Shown here one piece after another: positions 35,840-45,122 of a stretch of DNA of 64,000 nucleotides. Location: contig MKVL01000015.1 in assembly GCA_001899205.1 (NCBI GenBank), positions 90,300-154,299 of the forward strand, read 5' to 3'. The position numbers were made by a program, and so were the translations under genes. Position 1 is the stretch's first letter, and every line of letters starts with the position of its first letter. Under the pieces are notes generated by a model. The model ran no database searches. It saw only the letters and a program-made list of their open reading frames with translations, and was not told the origin of the DNA. Source of the DNA: Mesorhizobium sp. 65-26. GTDB taxonomy: Bacteria > Pseudomonadota > Alphaproteobacteria > Rhizobiales > Rhizobiaceae.

Positions 35840-36556
35840 ATGCGCCCCTCCAAACGCCAGTTCGACGAAATGCGTGCCATCTCCTTCGAGCGTGGCGTCT
35901 CGAAACACGCGGAAGGCTCGTGCCTCGTCAAATTCGGCGACACGCATGTGCTGTGCACGGCGAGCCTTGAGGAAAAGGTGCCCGGCTGGATGCGCAATTC
36001 CGGCAAGGGCTGGGTGACGGCCGAATATGGCATGCTGCCGCGCTCGACCGGCGAACGCATGCGCCGCGAGGCTTCCGCCGGCAAGCAGGGCGGCCGCACG
36101 CTCGAGATCCAGCGGCTGATCGGCCGCTCGCTGCGCGCCGTGGTCGACCTCCAGGCGCTGGGCGAACAGCAGATCACCGTCGACTGCGACGTCATCCAGG
36201 CCGATGGCGGCACCCGCACGGCCTCGATCACCGGCGGCTGGGTGGCGCTCTATGATTGCCTGCGCTGGATGGAGGCAAGGCAGATGATCAGCGTCTCCAA
36301 GGTGCTGAAGGACCATGTCGCGGCTATTTCCTGCGGCATCCATGACGGCCAGCCGGTCATCGATCTCGACTATCTCGAAGACTCCGCCGCCGGCACCGAC
36401 GCCAATTTCGTCATGACCGGCAAGGGCGGCATCGTCGAGATCCAGGGCACTGCCGAGGGCGAGCCCTTCTCGGAAGAGCAGTTCTCGGCACTGATGGGCC
36501 TGGCCAAGAAGGGCATTTCGCGGCTGGTGAGCCTGCAGCAGATGGCGGTGGCGTAG
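35840..36556 (+). CDS. rph: Ribonuclease PH
   Basis: Phosphorolytic 3-prime exonuclease that trims tRNA ends, 238 residues, the normal length. The opening [52 protein letters not shown] and [20 protein letters not shown] are signature segments with the phosphate-binding Arg residues. It is divergent from hrcA and followed by a palindromic element. The rph-hrcA pairing is standard in Rhizobiales. Confidence 0.96.
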   Translation: MRPSKRQFDEMRAISFERGVSKHAEGSCLVKFGDTHVLCTASLEEKVPGWMRNSGKGWVTAEYGMLPRSTGERMRREASAGKQGGRTLEIQRLIGRSLRAVVDLQALGEQQITVDCDVIQADGGTRTASITGGWVALYDCLRWMEARQMISVSKVLKDHVAAISCGIHDGQPVIDLDYLEDSAAGTDANFVMTGKGGIVEIQGTAEGEPFSEEQFSALMGLAKKGISRLVSLQQMAVA

Positions 36557-36595
36557 GGCCGCCGAGAAGAACGAATGAGGTTGGCGATCCTTCAC

Positions 36596-36751
36596 ACCCC
36601 CCTCAGGCCTGCCGGCCATCTCCCCCGCAAGGGGGGAGATCGGGTGTCGCATCGGCCTTCGCCAATCTCCAACGTTGAAAGATCTGCGGCGGCGTCGACG
36701 CTGCCAATCTCCCCCCCCGCGGGGGAGATGGCCGGCAGGCCAGAGGGGGGT
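36596..36751. repeat. 156-bp palindromic element with 31-bp near-perfect terminal arms (family C)
   Basis: Outer arms at 36596-36626 and 36721-36751 are inverted copies with one mismatch, built on ACCCCCCTC and GGCCTGCCGGCCATCTCCCC. Inner GGGGGGAGAT / ATCTCCCCCC pairs add smaller hairpins. There is no coding content, so it resembles a miniature inverted-repeat element. Its right end abuts the GTG start of the VOC gene. Confidence 0.85.
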
Positions 36752-36756
36752 GCCTC

Positions 36757-37167
36757 GTGACTCCCTCAGCGATTTTGGAATCAGCTCTGTATGTCACGAA
36801 CTTACAAGCCGCCGAGGCTTTTTACCGCGACGTGATCGGCCTTGAACTGCTGGGCAAGGTCGAAGGCAGGCACGCCTTCTTCGGCTGCGGCGGCGGCGTG
36901 CTGCTGCTCTTCAACGCCGAGGCGACCAGAATTCCGCCGGCGCCCGACGCCAGGCTGAAAGTGCCGCCGCATGGCACGGCTGGCGAGGGCCATCTGTGCT
37001 TTGCGGCGAGCATGGAGGAGATGGCCGGCTGGCGGACCCATCTCGCCGCGAAGGGCATCGCCATCGAAAGCGAGTTCGAGTGGCCGCAGGGTGGGCATTC
37101 CATCTACATACGCGATCCCTCGGGCAATTCGATCGAGTTCGCTGAACCAAGGATCTGGGGTTTCTGA
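36757..37167 (+). CDS. VOC-family (glyoxalase/bleomycin resistance) protein
   Basis: A 136-residue vicinal-oxygen-chelate protein with two beta-alpha-beta-beta-beta modules: [20 protein letters not shown] in the first, and [20 protein letters not shown] with [18 protein letters not shown] in the second. The metal-binding His and the final Glu are present. It starts with GTG 36757, six bases beyond the right arm of a palindromic element whose GGGGGG run may act as its ribosome site. It overlaps rdgB by one base (TGATG). Likely a dioxygenase or resistance protein; the substrate is unknown. Confidence 0.88.
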   Translation: MTPSAILESALYVTNLQAAEAFYRDVIGLELLGKVEGRHAFFGCGGGVLLLFNAEATRIPPAPDARLKVPPHGTAGEGHLCFAASMEEMAGWRTHLAAKGIAIESEFEWPQGGHSIYIRDPSGNSIEFAEPRIWGF

Positions 37168-37859
37168 TGCGTCAGCCGATCGTTCATTCTCTCGATGGCA
37201 GGAAGATCGTCGTCGCCAGCCACAATGCCGGCAAGTTGCGCGAGTTCGCCGACCTGATGACGCCGTTCGGCTTCGAGGCGAAGTCGGCCAAGGAATACGG
37301 CCTGCCCGAGCCGGACGAGACCGGCACCACCTTCGAGGAGAACGCCTACATCAAGGCTCTTGCCGCGGCCAGGGCGACCGGCCTGCCGGCGCTGTCGGAC
37401 GATTCGGGCCTGTGCGTCGACGCGCTCGGCGGCGCGCCCGGCGTCTACACCGCCAACTGGGCCGAGAAACCCGACGGCAGCCGGGATTTCGGCATGGCCA
37501 TGCAGAAGACGGAAACGGCCTTGCAGGAGGCCCGTGCGACGAAACCTGGCCAGCGCACCGGCCGCTTCGTCGCCGTCATCTGCCTCGCCTTCCCGGACGG
37601 CGAGGCAGAATATTATCGCGGCGAGGTGGAGGGCACGCTAGTCTGGCCGCCGCGCGGCGAGCTCGGCTTCGGTTACGATCCGGTGTTCAGGCCGGACGGC
37701 TACGACAAGACCTTCGGCGAGATGAGCGCGGCGGAAAAGCACGGCTGGAAGCCCGGCCAGCCGACGGCGCTTTCGCACCGCGCCCGCGCCTTCCAGAAGT
37801 TCGCCCAGGCACGACTGGATTTGGCGCGGCTCGACGCAGCGCGGCCGGGACAGGCATGA
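37167..37859 (+). CDS. rdgB: RdgB/HAM1-family dITP/XTP pyrophosphatase
   Basis: House-cleaning nucleotide pyrophosphatase that hydrolyses dITP, ITP and XTP, 230 residues, slightly long for the family because of an acidic C-terminal tail. [46 protein letters not shown] and GFGYDPVF are the signature regions. It is coupled to hemW by a 4-nt overlap and to the VOC gene by 1 nt. Confidence 0.95.
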   Translation: MRQPIVHSLDGRKIVVASHNAGKLREFADLMTPFGFEAKSAKEYGLPEPDETGTTFEENAYIKALAAARATGLPALSDDSGLCVDALGGAPGVYTANWAEKPDGSRDFGMAMQKTETALQEARATKPGQRTGRFVAVICLAFPDGEAEYYRGEVEGTLVWPPRGELGFGYDPVFRPDGYDKTFGEMSAAEKHGWKPGQPTALSHRARAFQKFAQARLDLARLDAARPGQA

Positions 37860-39028
37860 CGTCGGTGTCCATGCCGCTCGACCGAAGCCCCGGCTTCGGC
37901 GTCTACGTGCATTGGCCCTTCTGCGCGGCCAAGTGCCCTTACTGCGACTTCAACAGCCATGTCCGTCACCAGCCAGTCGATCAGGAGCGCTTCGCCCGCG
38001 CCTTCGAACGCGAGCTGGCGACGATGCGCGCCCGCACCGGCCCGCGCGAGGTCACCAGCATCTTCCTCGGCGGCGGCACGCCCTCGCTGATGAAGCCGGA
38101 GACGGTGGCGGCCGTGCTCGACGCCGTCGCCAAGAACTGGACCGTGCCCGCCGGCATCGAGGTGACGCTGGAGGCCAATCCGTCCTCGGTCGAGGCCGGG
38201 CGGTTCCGTGGCTACCGCGCGGCGGGCGTCAATCGTGTGTCGCTCGGCGTCCAGGCGCTCAACGACCAGGATCTTCGTTTCCTCGGCCGGTTGCACAATG
38301 TCGAGGAGGCGCTCTCGGCGATCGGGCTGGCGCGTGAGATCTTTCCGCGCCTGTCCTTCGACCTGATCTATGCGCGGCCGGGGCAGACGCTGGAAGCCTG
38401 GCAGGCGGAGCTCGAACAGGCGATCGGCCACGCCGCCGACCATCTTTCGCTCTATCAGCTCACCATCGAGGAAGGCACGCCGTTCCACGCGCTGCACGCG
38501 GCGCGCAAGTTCACCATCCCGGACAACGACCGGGCCGCCGACCTCTACCAGTTGACGCAGGACGTCACATCAGCGCACGGACTGCCGGCCTATGAAATCT
38601 CCAACCACGCGCGGCCGGGCGCCGAGAGCCGGCACAACCTGACCTACTGGCGCTATGGCGAATATGTCGGCGTCGGGCCGGGCGCGCATGGCCGCTTCGT
38701 CGAGAATGGCCGCCGCGTGGTGACGATCGCCGAGAGGATGCCCGAGACCTGGGCCAACCTGGTCGAGGCCAGGGGGCACGGCGTCACCGGCGGCGAGACC
38801 CTGACGCGCGACGAAGAGGCCGACGAATTTCTCCTGATGGGCCTGCGGTTGGCCGAGGGCATCGACCTGTCGCGCTACGAGGCCTATTCGGGGCGCGGCC
38901 TGTCGACGGAGCGGCTGTCCACGCTGCAGCAGGAAGGGCTTGTCGCTCCTGTTGGCAATGCGCGCCTGCGCGCCACGGCCGCCGGCATGATCGTGCTCGA
39001 CGCCATCGTGGCCGACCTGGCAAGGTAG
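37856..39028 (+). CDS. hemW: HemW, heme chaperone (radical SAM, formerly coproporphyrinogen oxidase-like)
   Basis: A 390-residue radical SAM protein of the HemN-like group that acts as a heme chaperone. The cluster motif is CAAKCPYC (CX3CX2C; Cys 23, 27, 30), followed by [35 protein letters not shown] and [19 protein letters not shown]. It is shorter than HemN and lacks HemN-specific extensions. ATG 37856 overlaps the rdgB stop (ATGA), a widely conserved rdgB-hemW pair. Confidence 0.95.
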   Translation: MTSVSMPLDRSPGFGVYVHWPFCAAKCPYCDFNSHVRHQPVDQERFARAFERELATMRARTGPREVTSIFLGGGTPSLMKPETVAAVLDAVAKNWTVPAGIEVTLEANPSSVEAGRFRGYRAAGVNRVSLGVQALNDQDLRFLGRLHNVEEALSAIGLAREIFPRLSFDLIYARPGQTLEAWQAELEQAIGHAADHLSLYQLTIEEGTPFHALHAARKFTIPDNDRAADLYQLTQDVTSAHGLPAYEISNHARPGAESRHNLTYWRYGEYVGVGPGAHGRFVENGRRVVTIAERMPETWANLVEARGHGVTGGETLTRDEEADEFLLMGLRLAEGIDLSRYEAYSGRGLSTERLSTLQQEGLVAPVGNARLRATAAGMIVLDAIVADLAR

Positions 39029-39074
39029 GCATGGTCGCCGGGCGCGGATTTTCACACAGGCGCGGACCCGGTCG

Positions 39075-39395
39075 TTGAAAAACATCCTCTTCGTCTGCAG
39101 CCAGAACCGCCTGCGCAGCCCGACCGCCGAACAGGTCTTCTCCGGGCGCCGCGACATCGAGGTCGAATCGGCCGGCACCAATCACGACGCCGACAATCCG
39201 CTGACGCACGAGCTGGTGGCCTGGGCCGACATCATCTTCGTCATGGAAAGGGCGCATCGCGCCAAACTGCAGAAGAAGTTCCGCGCCAGCCTGAAGCGGG
39301 CGCGCGTCATCTGCCTCGACATCCCGGACGATTATGAATTCATGGATCCGGAGTTGGTGCGGCTGCTGGAGGCGAAGGTGCCTCGCTATCTCTGA
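39075..39395 (+). CDS. Low-molecular-weight tyrosine-phosphatase-like protein (COG4551 type)
   Basis: A 106-residue phosphatase-like protein. The P-loop CSQNRLRS (CX5RS) is at residues 8-15, in NILFVCSQNRLRSPTAEQVF, and the likely general acid is in LDIPDDYEFMDP. It is shorter than classical LMW-PTP (about 150 residues). The start is TTG 39075, since no ATG or GTG fits. It follows hemW by 46 nt on the same strand. Targets are unknown. Confidence 0.8.
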   Translation: MKNILFVCSQNRLRSPTAEQVFSGRRDIEVESAGTNHDADNPLTHELVAWADIIFVMERAHRAKLQKKFRASLKRARVICLDIPDDYEFMDPELVRLLEAKVPRYL

Positions 39396-39420
39396 GGGCT
39401 GGTGGCGATCCCCCGCACCG

Positions 39421-39460
39421 CGTCATCCTCGGGCTTGACCCGAGGAGCTATGCCGTGACC
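39421..39460. repeat. Repeat family A copy 5
   Basis: CGTCATCCTCGGGCTTGACC then CGAGGAGCTATGCCGTGACC; the stem CCTCGGG / CCCGAGG is perfect. It is very close to the inverted copies at 21021 and 53941. It lies between the phosphatase-like gene and a small convergent ORF. Confidence 0.75.
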
Positions 39461-39481
39461 ATGCGTGAGGGTGGCGAATGT

Positions 39482-39670
39482 TCAAGCGTCGTGCTTGCGG
39501 CGATGCTTGGCGCGGTCCTTCTCGCCATGCGCCTCGTCGTGGCGGACGGGCTTCTGGTCGCTCTTGTCGCGGCGGGCGCCATGCTGGGCGGCCAGCGGAT
39601 GTGGGGGAATGCCCTCGCGGGCGTTTTTCGTTTCAAGTCGGCTTATGAAGATATCGAAGCGATAAGGCAT
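39482..39670 (-). CDS. Small charged protein, 62 residues, unknown
   Basis: A 62-residue hydrophilic protein beginning MPYRFDIFISRLETKNAREG, with a tail rich in Lys, Arg, His and Asp (EKDRAKHRRKHDA). AGGA lies 7 nt upstream of its ATG. It is convergent with the phosphatase-like gene. The overlapping plus-strand frame (39455-39829) is hydrophobic and less convincing, although both cannot be excluded. No family is recognised. Confidence 0.45.
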   Translation of the reverse strand: MPYRFDIFISRLETKNAREGIPPHPLAAQHGARRDKSDQKPVRHDEAHGEKDRAKHRRKHDA

Positions 39671-39825
39671 CGTTCGGTCCTGCCTCCTCCGGGGAATCAG
39701 GGGTTAAGTCCGTGCTGCCGGTTTCGTTCCTCACTGTGGCGAAGGCATGGCGATTTCCTTACATCGACCTCACGTTTTGCAACGAGGCGCGGGCCGTGCC
39801 AAACAGCGTGGATGGAGAAAAAGCG

Positions 39826-40710
39826 GTGACCGGCGACAAACGCAGCTATGTGATCGGCCAGACGGAGATGGCGGTGCGCCCACTCAAGCCGGCGCTCTAT
39901 CTCGTGGCGACGCCGATCGGCAATCTCTCCGACATCACGCTGCGCGCGCTGGAGACGCTGGCCAGCGCCGACGTCGTTGCCTGCGAGGACACGCGCGTCT
40001 CGCGTGTGCTGCTCGATCGCTACGGCATCCGCCGCCGCACCACGGCCTATCACGAGCACAATGCCGCCGAGGCCGGGCCGAAGCTGATCGAGGCCCTGCG
40101 GGCGGGCCAGAGTGTCGCGCTGATCTCGGACGCCGGCACGCCGCTGGTCTCCGACCCGGGCTACCGGCTGGTCGGCGAGGCGCTGGACCAGGGCTTCCGC
40201 GTCATTCCGATACCCGGCCCCTCGGCCGCGCTCGCCGCGCTGACGGCGTCTGGCCTGCCGTCGGACGCCTTCCTGTTCGCCGGCTTCCTGCCTGCGAAAG
40301 CGGGTCAGCGGCTGACGAAGCTGGAGAGCTTCAGGCAGGTGCCGGCGACGCTGATCTTCTTCGAATCGCCGCGCCGGCTGGCCGAAACGCTCGGTGCCAT
40401 GGTCGAGGCGCTCGGCGATGGGCGGCGGGCCGCGATCGGGCGCGAGTTGACGAAGACGTTCGAGGAGATGCGCCTGGGCACGCTTGGCGAACTGGCCGCC
40501 CACTATGCCGCCGCGGATACGCCGAAGGGCGAGATCGTGATCTGTGTCGGCCCGCCGGAAGCGACCGCGCAGGAGCCGGAGGACATTGACCGCCTGCTGC
40601 TGTCGCTTGCCGCCGAAATGCCGGCTTCCAAGGCCGCCGCCGAGGCTGCCAGGATGACCGGCGGCCAGAAACAGGCGCTCTACCGGCGGCTGCTGGAGCT
40701 CAGGGCATGA
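39826..40710 (+). CDS. rsmI: RsmI, 16S rRNA (cytidine-1402-2-prime-O)-methyltransferase
   Basis: SAM-dependent methyltransferase for C1402 of 16S rRNA, 294 residues. The tetrapyrrole-methylase fold shows LYLVATPIGNLSDITLRALE, CEDTRVSRVLLDRYGI, LISDAGTPLVSDPGY and IPGPSAALAALTASGLP. GTG 39826 is preferred, with GGAG (39814-39817) 8 nt upstream; upstream in-frame codons to 39712 add an unusual leader. It is followed by yraN after 51 nt, a common pairing. Confidence 0.94.
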   Translation: MTGDKRSYVIGQTEMAVRPLKPALYLVATPIGNLSDITLRALETLASADVVACEDTRVSRVLLDRYGIRRRTTAYHEHNAAEAGPKLIEALRAGQSVALISDAGTPLVSDPGYRLVGEALDQGFRVIPIPGPSAALAALTASGLPSDAFLFAGFLPAKAGQRLTKLESFRQVPATLIFFESPRRLAETLGAMVEALGDGRRAAIGRELTKTFEEMRLGTLGELAAHYAAADTPKGEIVICVGPPEATAQEPEDIDRLLLSLAAEMPASKAAAEAARMTGGQKQALYRRLLELRA

Positions 40711-40761
40711 TGACGGAAGGCGCCAAGCGGCTTCCGGTCATTACCCTCGCCAGATACGGCC

Positions 40762-41139
40762 ATGGCTGAACGCCGGGTCGACCAGCGGCGCAAGGCCTAT
40801 CGGCGCGGCCATCGTGGCGAGTGGCTGGCGGCGCTGGCGCTGATGCTGAAGGGCTACCGTATCCTTGCCCGCCGTCATCGCACCAGGCTCGGCGAGATCG
40901 ACCTCATCGCCCGGCGCGGTGATCTGGTCCTGTTCGTCGAGGTCAAGGCGCGCCGGACGCTGATCGAGGCCATGGAAGCGATCGCCCACGGCTCGGAGCG
41001 GCGCATCGAGGCGGCGGCCGATCTCTGGCTCTCGCGCCAGCCGGACTACGGGCGTCTTTCGGCGCGTTTCGACATGGTCGCGGTGCTGCCCTGGCGCTGG
41101 CCGGTGCATGTCGAGAATGCGTTTTACGGGAGGAACTGA
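40762..41139 (+). CDS. YraN/UPF0102 family putative endonuclease
   Basis: A 125-residue UPF0102 protein with a predicted endonuclease-like fold. The conserved core [40 protein letters not shown] and VKARR corresponds to the (E)xD...ExK nuclease pattern, with the Asp in EIDLI and the EVK in FVEVKA. Function is unproven; a role in DNA or Holliday-junction processing is often proposed. It is downstream of rsmI and convergent with uppP. Confidence 0.93.
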   Translation: MAERRVDQRRKAYRRGHRGEWLAALALMLKGYRILARRHRTRLGEIDLIARRGDLVLFVEVKARRTLIEAMEAIAHGSERRIEAAADLWLSRQPDYGRLSARFDMVAVLPWRWPVHVENAFYGRN

Positions 41140-41184
41140 AGGCGGCCCGGCCCCTCGCATCGCTCGGGGCGTTCGTCGCTCGGA

Positions 41185-41202
41185 AAGCCAAGCAATTGGC
41201 TT
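41185..41202. terminator. Stem-loop between yraN and uppP
   Basis: AAGCCAA-GCAA-TTGGCTT, a perfect 7-bp stem with a GCAA tetraloop, between convergent genes. It is modest in strength but suitably placed as a bidirectional terminator. Confidence 0.5.
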
Positions 41203-41226
41203 CCCGTCCGCTTCGCGGACCGCTCC

Positions 41227-42033
41227 TCACCCCCAGATCGTCAGCGCCACCAGCCCGACGATGCCGACCACCAGCCGCCACCAGCCGAACAGCGAGTAGC
41301 CCTTGCGCGAGACGTAATCGAGCAGGAAGCGCACGACCACCAGCGCGCTGACGAAGGCGGCGATGAAGCCCACCGCGATGATCGGCAGGTCGGCCGAGGT
41401 CAGCACGTTGCGGTTCTTGAACAGGTCGTAGGCGAAGGCGCCGACCATGGTCGGCATGGCGAGGAAGAACGAGAATTCGGCCGCCGCGCGCTTGTCGACG
41501 CCCAGAAGCAGCGCCCCGACGATCGTCGAGCCGGAGCGCGAGGTGCCGGGGATCAGCGACAGGCACTGGAACAGGCCGATCTGCAGGTAAAGCCGTGTCG
41601 GGAAGCGTTCGACGTCGCGATAGACAGGCTTGAGGTTCATGCGGTCCACCGCCAGCAGAACCACGCCGCCGATGATCAGCATGATGCAGATCAGGCGCGG
41701 CGATTCGAACAGCACCGTCTTGATGAAGTCGTGCGCCACCACGCCGAGAAACGCCGCCGGCAGGAAGGCGATGAGGATGCCGATGACGAAGTGTCTGGTC
41801 AGCCGGTCGTGCGGCAGGTCGAGCAGCATCTGCCAAAGGCGGCGGAAATAGACGCCGAGGATGGCCAGGATGGCGCCGAGCTGGATCAGGATCTCGAAGG
41901 CCTTGCCGGTCGATTCGAAGCCCAGGAAATGACCTGCCAGCAGGATGTGTCCCGTCGAGGAGACGGGGATGAATTCGGTCAGACCCTCCAGCAGGCCAAG
42001 CAGCAGCGCTTCGACGATGGTCTGGCTTTCCAT
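41227..42033 (-). CDS. uppP: Undecaprenyl-diphosphatase UppP (BacA family)
   Basis: An inner-membrane phosphatase that recycles the C55 lipid carrier for peptidoglycan and contributes to bacitracin tolerance, 268 residues. The (E/Q)xxxE motif is in [19 protein letters not shown], and the second signature is [19 protein letters not shown]; about eight helices follow the family layout. It is monocistronic, convergent with yraN and divergent from the next GST gene. It is distinct from the PAP2 protein at 9037. Confidence 0.95.
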   Translation of the reverse strand: MESQTIVEALLLGLLEGLTEFIPVSSTGHILLAGHFLGFESTGKAFEILIQLGAILAILGVYFRRLWQMLLDLPHDRLTRHFVIGILIAFLPAAFLGVVAHDFIKTVLFESPRLICIMLIIGGVVLLAVDRMNLKPVYRDVERFPTRLYLQIGLFQCLSLIPGTSRSGSTIVGALLLGVDKRAAAEFSFFLAMPTMVGAFAYDLFKNRNVLTSADLPIIAVGFIAAFVSALVVVRFLLDYVSRKGYSLFGWWRLVVGIVGLVALTIWG

Positions 42034-42293
42034 TGCAACCTCGGGAATTTGGGGGAGTGTTGGCTAAATGGCTTGCTTGTCATGGCGCGGAACTCCCCCT
42101 ATAGGTCGCAACACCATGACGGCCCGGGGAATCGGGCGGCCAAGACTTACCGGCGCTGTAGGCGATTCGCCAGTGCCAATGCATGTCGCCCAAAAGTGCG
42201 AAGCGGTTTTGGGACAACGGCGCGCATCGAACAAGAACATGAATAGCGTCGTCCGAATGCATTTTCGACGCGACGTGCCAATATCTCGGAACC

Positions 42294-42986
42294 ATGCTTA
42301 CGCTCTTCCATCACCCCATGTTCGCCACCTGTCGCTTCGTCCGCCTCGCCTTCGGCGAATACGGCGAGGAACTGGCTTTGATCGAGGAGAAGCCCTGGAC
42401 GCGGCGCAAGGAATTCCTGGCGCTCAATCCGGCGGGGACCTTGCCGATCCTGCTCGCCGAGGGCGACGTGCCGATCGTCGGCGCCATGGTGATCGCCGAA
42501 TATCTCGACGAGACGCGCGGCGTGCTGAAGCGTGAGCGGCGGCTGTTCGCCGAGGATCCTATGCAGCGGGCCGAGATCCGCCGCCTCACCGACTGGTATC
42601 TCAACAAGGCCGAAAGCGAAGTCACCAGGCATCTCGTGCGCGAACGCGTGCTGAAGCCGGTCATGCCGGAGACCGCCGGCGGCGGCTCGCCCGATTCGGG
42701 CGCCATCCGCGCCGCGCGCGCCAACATCCGCCAGCATATGAAGTACACCAACTGGCTGGCGGGCACCCGGCACTGGCTGGCCGGCGGCAGGGTCACCTAT
42801 GCCGATCTCGCCGCCGCGTCGACGCTGTCGGTGCTCGACTATCTCGGCGAGATCGACTGGCGCGAACATCCGGCCGCGCGCGAGTGGTACACGCGGGTGA
42901 AGTCGCGGCCCTCCTTCAGGCCGCTGCTGTCAGACCGGGTGCGCGGCCTTTCGCCAGTGTCGCACTATGCGGACCTCGATTTCTGA
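42294..42986 (+). CDS. Glutathione S-transferase family protein
   Basis: A 230-residue GST: N-terminal thioredoxin-like domain ([40 protein letters not shown] with cis-Pro) and a helical C-domain ([20 protein letters not shown]). It overlaps the start of queG by 20 nt, so both are on one transcript. Its Cys at residue 13 (FATCRF) aligns with the region of the catalytic residue. Members in this operon position are widespread in Rhizobiales; the substrate is unknown. Confidence 0.9.
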   Translation: MLTLFHHPMFATCRFVRLAFGEYGEELALIEEKPWTRRKEFLALNPAGTLPILLAEGDVPIVGAMVIAEYLDETRGVLKRERRLFAEDPMQRAEIRRLTDWYLNKAESEVTRHLVRERVLKPVMPETAGGGSPDSGAIRAARANIRQHMKYTNWLAGTRHWLAGGRVTYADLAAASTLSVLDYLGEIDWREHPAAREWYTRVKSRPSFRPLLSDRVRGLSPVSHYADLDF

Positions 42987-44121
42987 AAAAGCCCGCCTGC
43001 GCGCGCTGATCGACGCCGAGGCGCGTCGCGCCGGTTTCGACGCGGTCGCCGTCACCACGCCGGATTCCATCCCGCGGGCGCCGGCCCGTTTGGCCGAATT
43101 CGTCGCCGACGGTTTTCATGGTTCGATGGGCTGGATCGCCGAGACGCTCGAGCGGCGGGCGGAGCCCTCCACTCTGTGGCCGGAGGTCCGTTCGATCGTC
43201 GTGCTGGCGATGAACTACGGACCGGATCACGATCCGCGTGATATCCTCGAAAAGCCCCATCGCGGCGCGATTTCCGTCTATGCGCGAAACCGCGACTATC
43301 ACGACGTGATGAAGGGCCGGCTGAAGGAGATCGCCGGCAAGGTCGTGGCAAAGGCCGGCGGTGACGTGAAGGTCTTCGTCGATACCGCGCCGGTCATGGA
43401 AAAGCCGCTCGCCGAAGCCGCCGGGCTCGGCTGGCAGGGCAAGCACACCAACCTTGTCAGCCGCGCGCATGGTTCATGGCTGTTCCTCGGCACCATTTTC
43501 ACGACGGCCGAACTCGAACCCGACGCGGCGGAGGTCGATCATTGCGGCTCCTGCCGTGCCTGCCTCGACGCCTGCCCGACCAACGCCTTCCCGGTACCCT
43601 ACCGTCTCGACTCGCGCCGCTGCATCTCCTACCTCACCATCGAGAACAAGGGCCCGATCCCGCATGAATTCCGCGCCGCGATCGGCAATCGCATCTATGG
43701 CTGCGACGACTGCCTCGCCGCCTGCCCCTGGAACAAATTCGCCAGCGCCGCCTCGGAAGCCAAGCTTGCCGCCCGCGAGGACCTGCGCGAGCCCGCGCTC
43801 ACCGATCTCCTGCGGCTCGACGACGCGGCCTTCCGGGCCTTCTTCGCCGGCTCGCCGGTCAAGCGCATCGGCCGCGACCGCTTCGTCCGCAACGTGCTGA
43901 TCGCAGCCGGCAATTCGACCGATGCCGAGTTGAAGCCGGTCGTGCGCGGACTGCTGGACGACGCTTCGCCGTTGGTCAGGGGTGCGGCAATCTGGGCCCT
44001 GTCACGACTGGTGCCGGATGGCGATCTTGAGGGGCTTGCTGCCACGGGACTGAAGACCGAGGGCGACGCGAGCGTGCGCGACGAATGGCTGTCGGCACTC
44101 AATCAACGGGAAGGGGCATGA
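42967..44121 (+). CDS. queG: Epoxyqueuosine reductase QueG
   Basis: Last step of queuosine tRNA modification: reduces epoxyqueuosine in tRNA anticodons using cobalamin and two [4Fe-4S] clusters. It has 384 residues. Cluster motifs are [12 protein letters not shown] (from residue 193) and [10 protein letters not shown] (from 246), with family segments [28 protein letters not shown] and a HEAT-like C-terminal tail. It overlaps the upstream GST gene and the downstream epimerase-like gene (ATGATG). Confidence 0.95.
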   Translation: MRTSISEKARLRALIDAEARRAGFDAVAVTTPDSIPRAPARLAEFVADGFHGSMGWIAETLERRAEPSTLWPEVRSIVVLAMNYGPDHDPRDILEKPHRGAISVYARNRDYHDVMKGRLKEIAGKVVAKAGGDVKVFVDTAPVMEKPLAEAAGLGWQGKHTNLVSRAHGSWLFLGTIFTTAELEPDAAEVDHCGSCRACLDACPTNAFPVPYRLDSRRCISYLTIENKGPIPHEFRAAIGNRIYGCDDCLAACPWNKFASAASEAKLAAREDLREPALTDLLRLDDAAFRAFFAGSPVKRIGRDRFVRNVLIAAGNSTDAELKPVVRGLLDDASPLVRGAAIWALSRLVPDGDLEGLAATGLKTEGDASVRDEWLSALNQREGA

Positions 44122-45044
44122 TGTCGTCCGAAAACGGCCACGGCGAAAGACGGTTCTTCATCTTCGGCGCCGGCTATTCCGGGCAGGCCTTCGCGCGGGC
44201 CAACGATCGGCAAGTGCCGGTCCTGGGCACGACGCGCGCGCCGGAAAAGTTCGACGCGCTGCGCCAAGCCGGCATCGAGCCGCTGCGCTTCGATGGCGCG
44301 CCGACATCGGAGATCGGCGAGGCGCTCGCCAGGACGACCCATCTCGTCGTCTCGGTCGCTCCCGACGAGGCGGGCGATCCCGTGCTGAACGCGGTCGGCG
44401 CGGTGATCCGCGAGAAGATGCCGGCGCTCGAATGGATCGGCTATCTCTCCACCGTCGGCGTCTACGGCGACCATGGTGGCGCCTGGGTCGACGAAACAGC
44501 CGAATGCAAGCCGGTGTCGAAACGGTCGATGCAGCGCGTTGCGGCTGAACGGGACTGGCAGGAACTCGGCCGCCAGACCGGTCGGCCGGTGGCGGTCCTG
44601 CGCCTCTCCGGCATCTACGGCCCCGGCCGCAATGCGCTGGTCAATCTGGAGAACGGCACCGCGCGGCGGCTGGTCAAGCCGCAGCAGGTGTTCAACCGCA
44701 TCCATTGCGACGACATTGCCGGTGCGCTCTGGCATCTGGCCGGGAACAATATCGGCGGCGTCTTCAACGTCACCGACGACGAGCCGGCCCCGCCGCAGGA
44801 TGTCGTCGCCTATGCCGCCGGGCTGATGGGCGTCGAGCCACCGCCGGAAATCCCGTTCGAGACCGCCCAGCTCTCGCCCATGGCGCGCTCCTTCTACGGC
44901 GAGAACAAGCGTGTCGCCAACGGTGCGATCAAGGCGGCCGGATACGGCTTCCGCTTCCCGAACTATCGCGTGGCGCTCGAGCGCATGTGGGCGGACGGCA
45001 ACTGGCGCGACGGCGCGCCGCGCAGCCCGATGAAGCGGCAATGA
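44118..45044 (+). CDS. NAD-dependent epimerase/dehydratase-like (extended SDR)
   Basis: A 308-residue Rossmann-fold protein with [15 protein letters not shown] (GxGxxG variant), [12 protein letters not shown] (catalytic Ser/Thr region), [15 protein letters not shown] and [13 protein letters not shown]. The classical YxxxK is not clearly seen, and [14 protein letters not shown] stands at its place, so it may be an atypical SDR, like the YeeZ group. ATG 44118 follows AAGGGG and overlaps the queG stop. Probable operon GST-queG-SDR; the substrate is unknown. Confidence 0.88.
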   Translation: MMSSENGHGERRFFIFGAGYSGQAFARANDRQVPVLGTTRAPEKFDALRQAGIEPLRFDGAPTSEIGEALARTTHLVVSVAPDEAGDPVLNAVGAVIREKMPALEWIGYLSTVGVYGDHGGAWVDETAECKPVSKRSMQRVAAERDWQELGRQTGRPVAVLRLSGIYGPGRNALVNLENGTARRLVKPQQVFNRIHCDDIAGALWHLAGNNIGGVFNVTDDEPAPPQDVVAYAAGLMGVEPPPEIPFETAQLSPMARSFYGENKRVANGAIKAAGYGFRFPNYRVALERMWADGNWRDGAPRSPMKRQ

Positions 45045-45122
45045 TCGAAGCGCCCGGCCCGACGTGCTATGATTCGGCCGGCCGAACGCGCGAGTGAGCG
45101 CTTTGCGGAGGGTTTCTATCGG

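Noticed and set aside
39455-39829. Plus-strand frame of 124 codons before rsmI
   Set aside because: It begins inside a palindromic repeat, has no ribosome site, and changes from hydrophobic to random-looking sequence.
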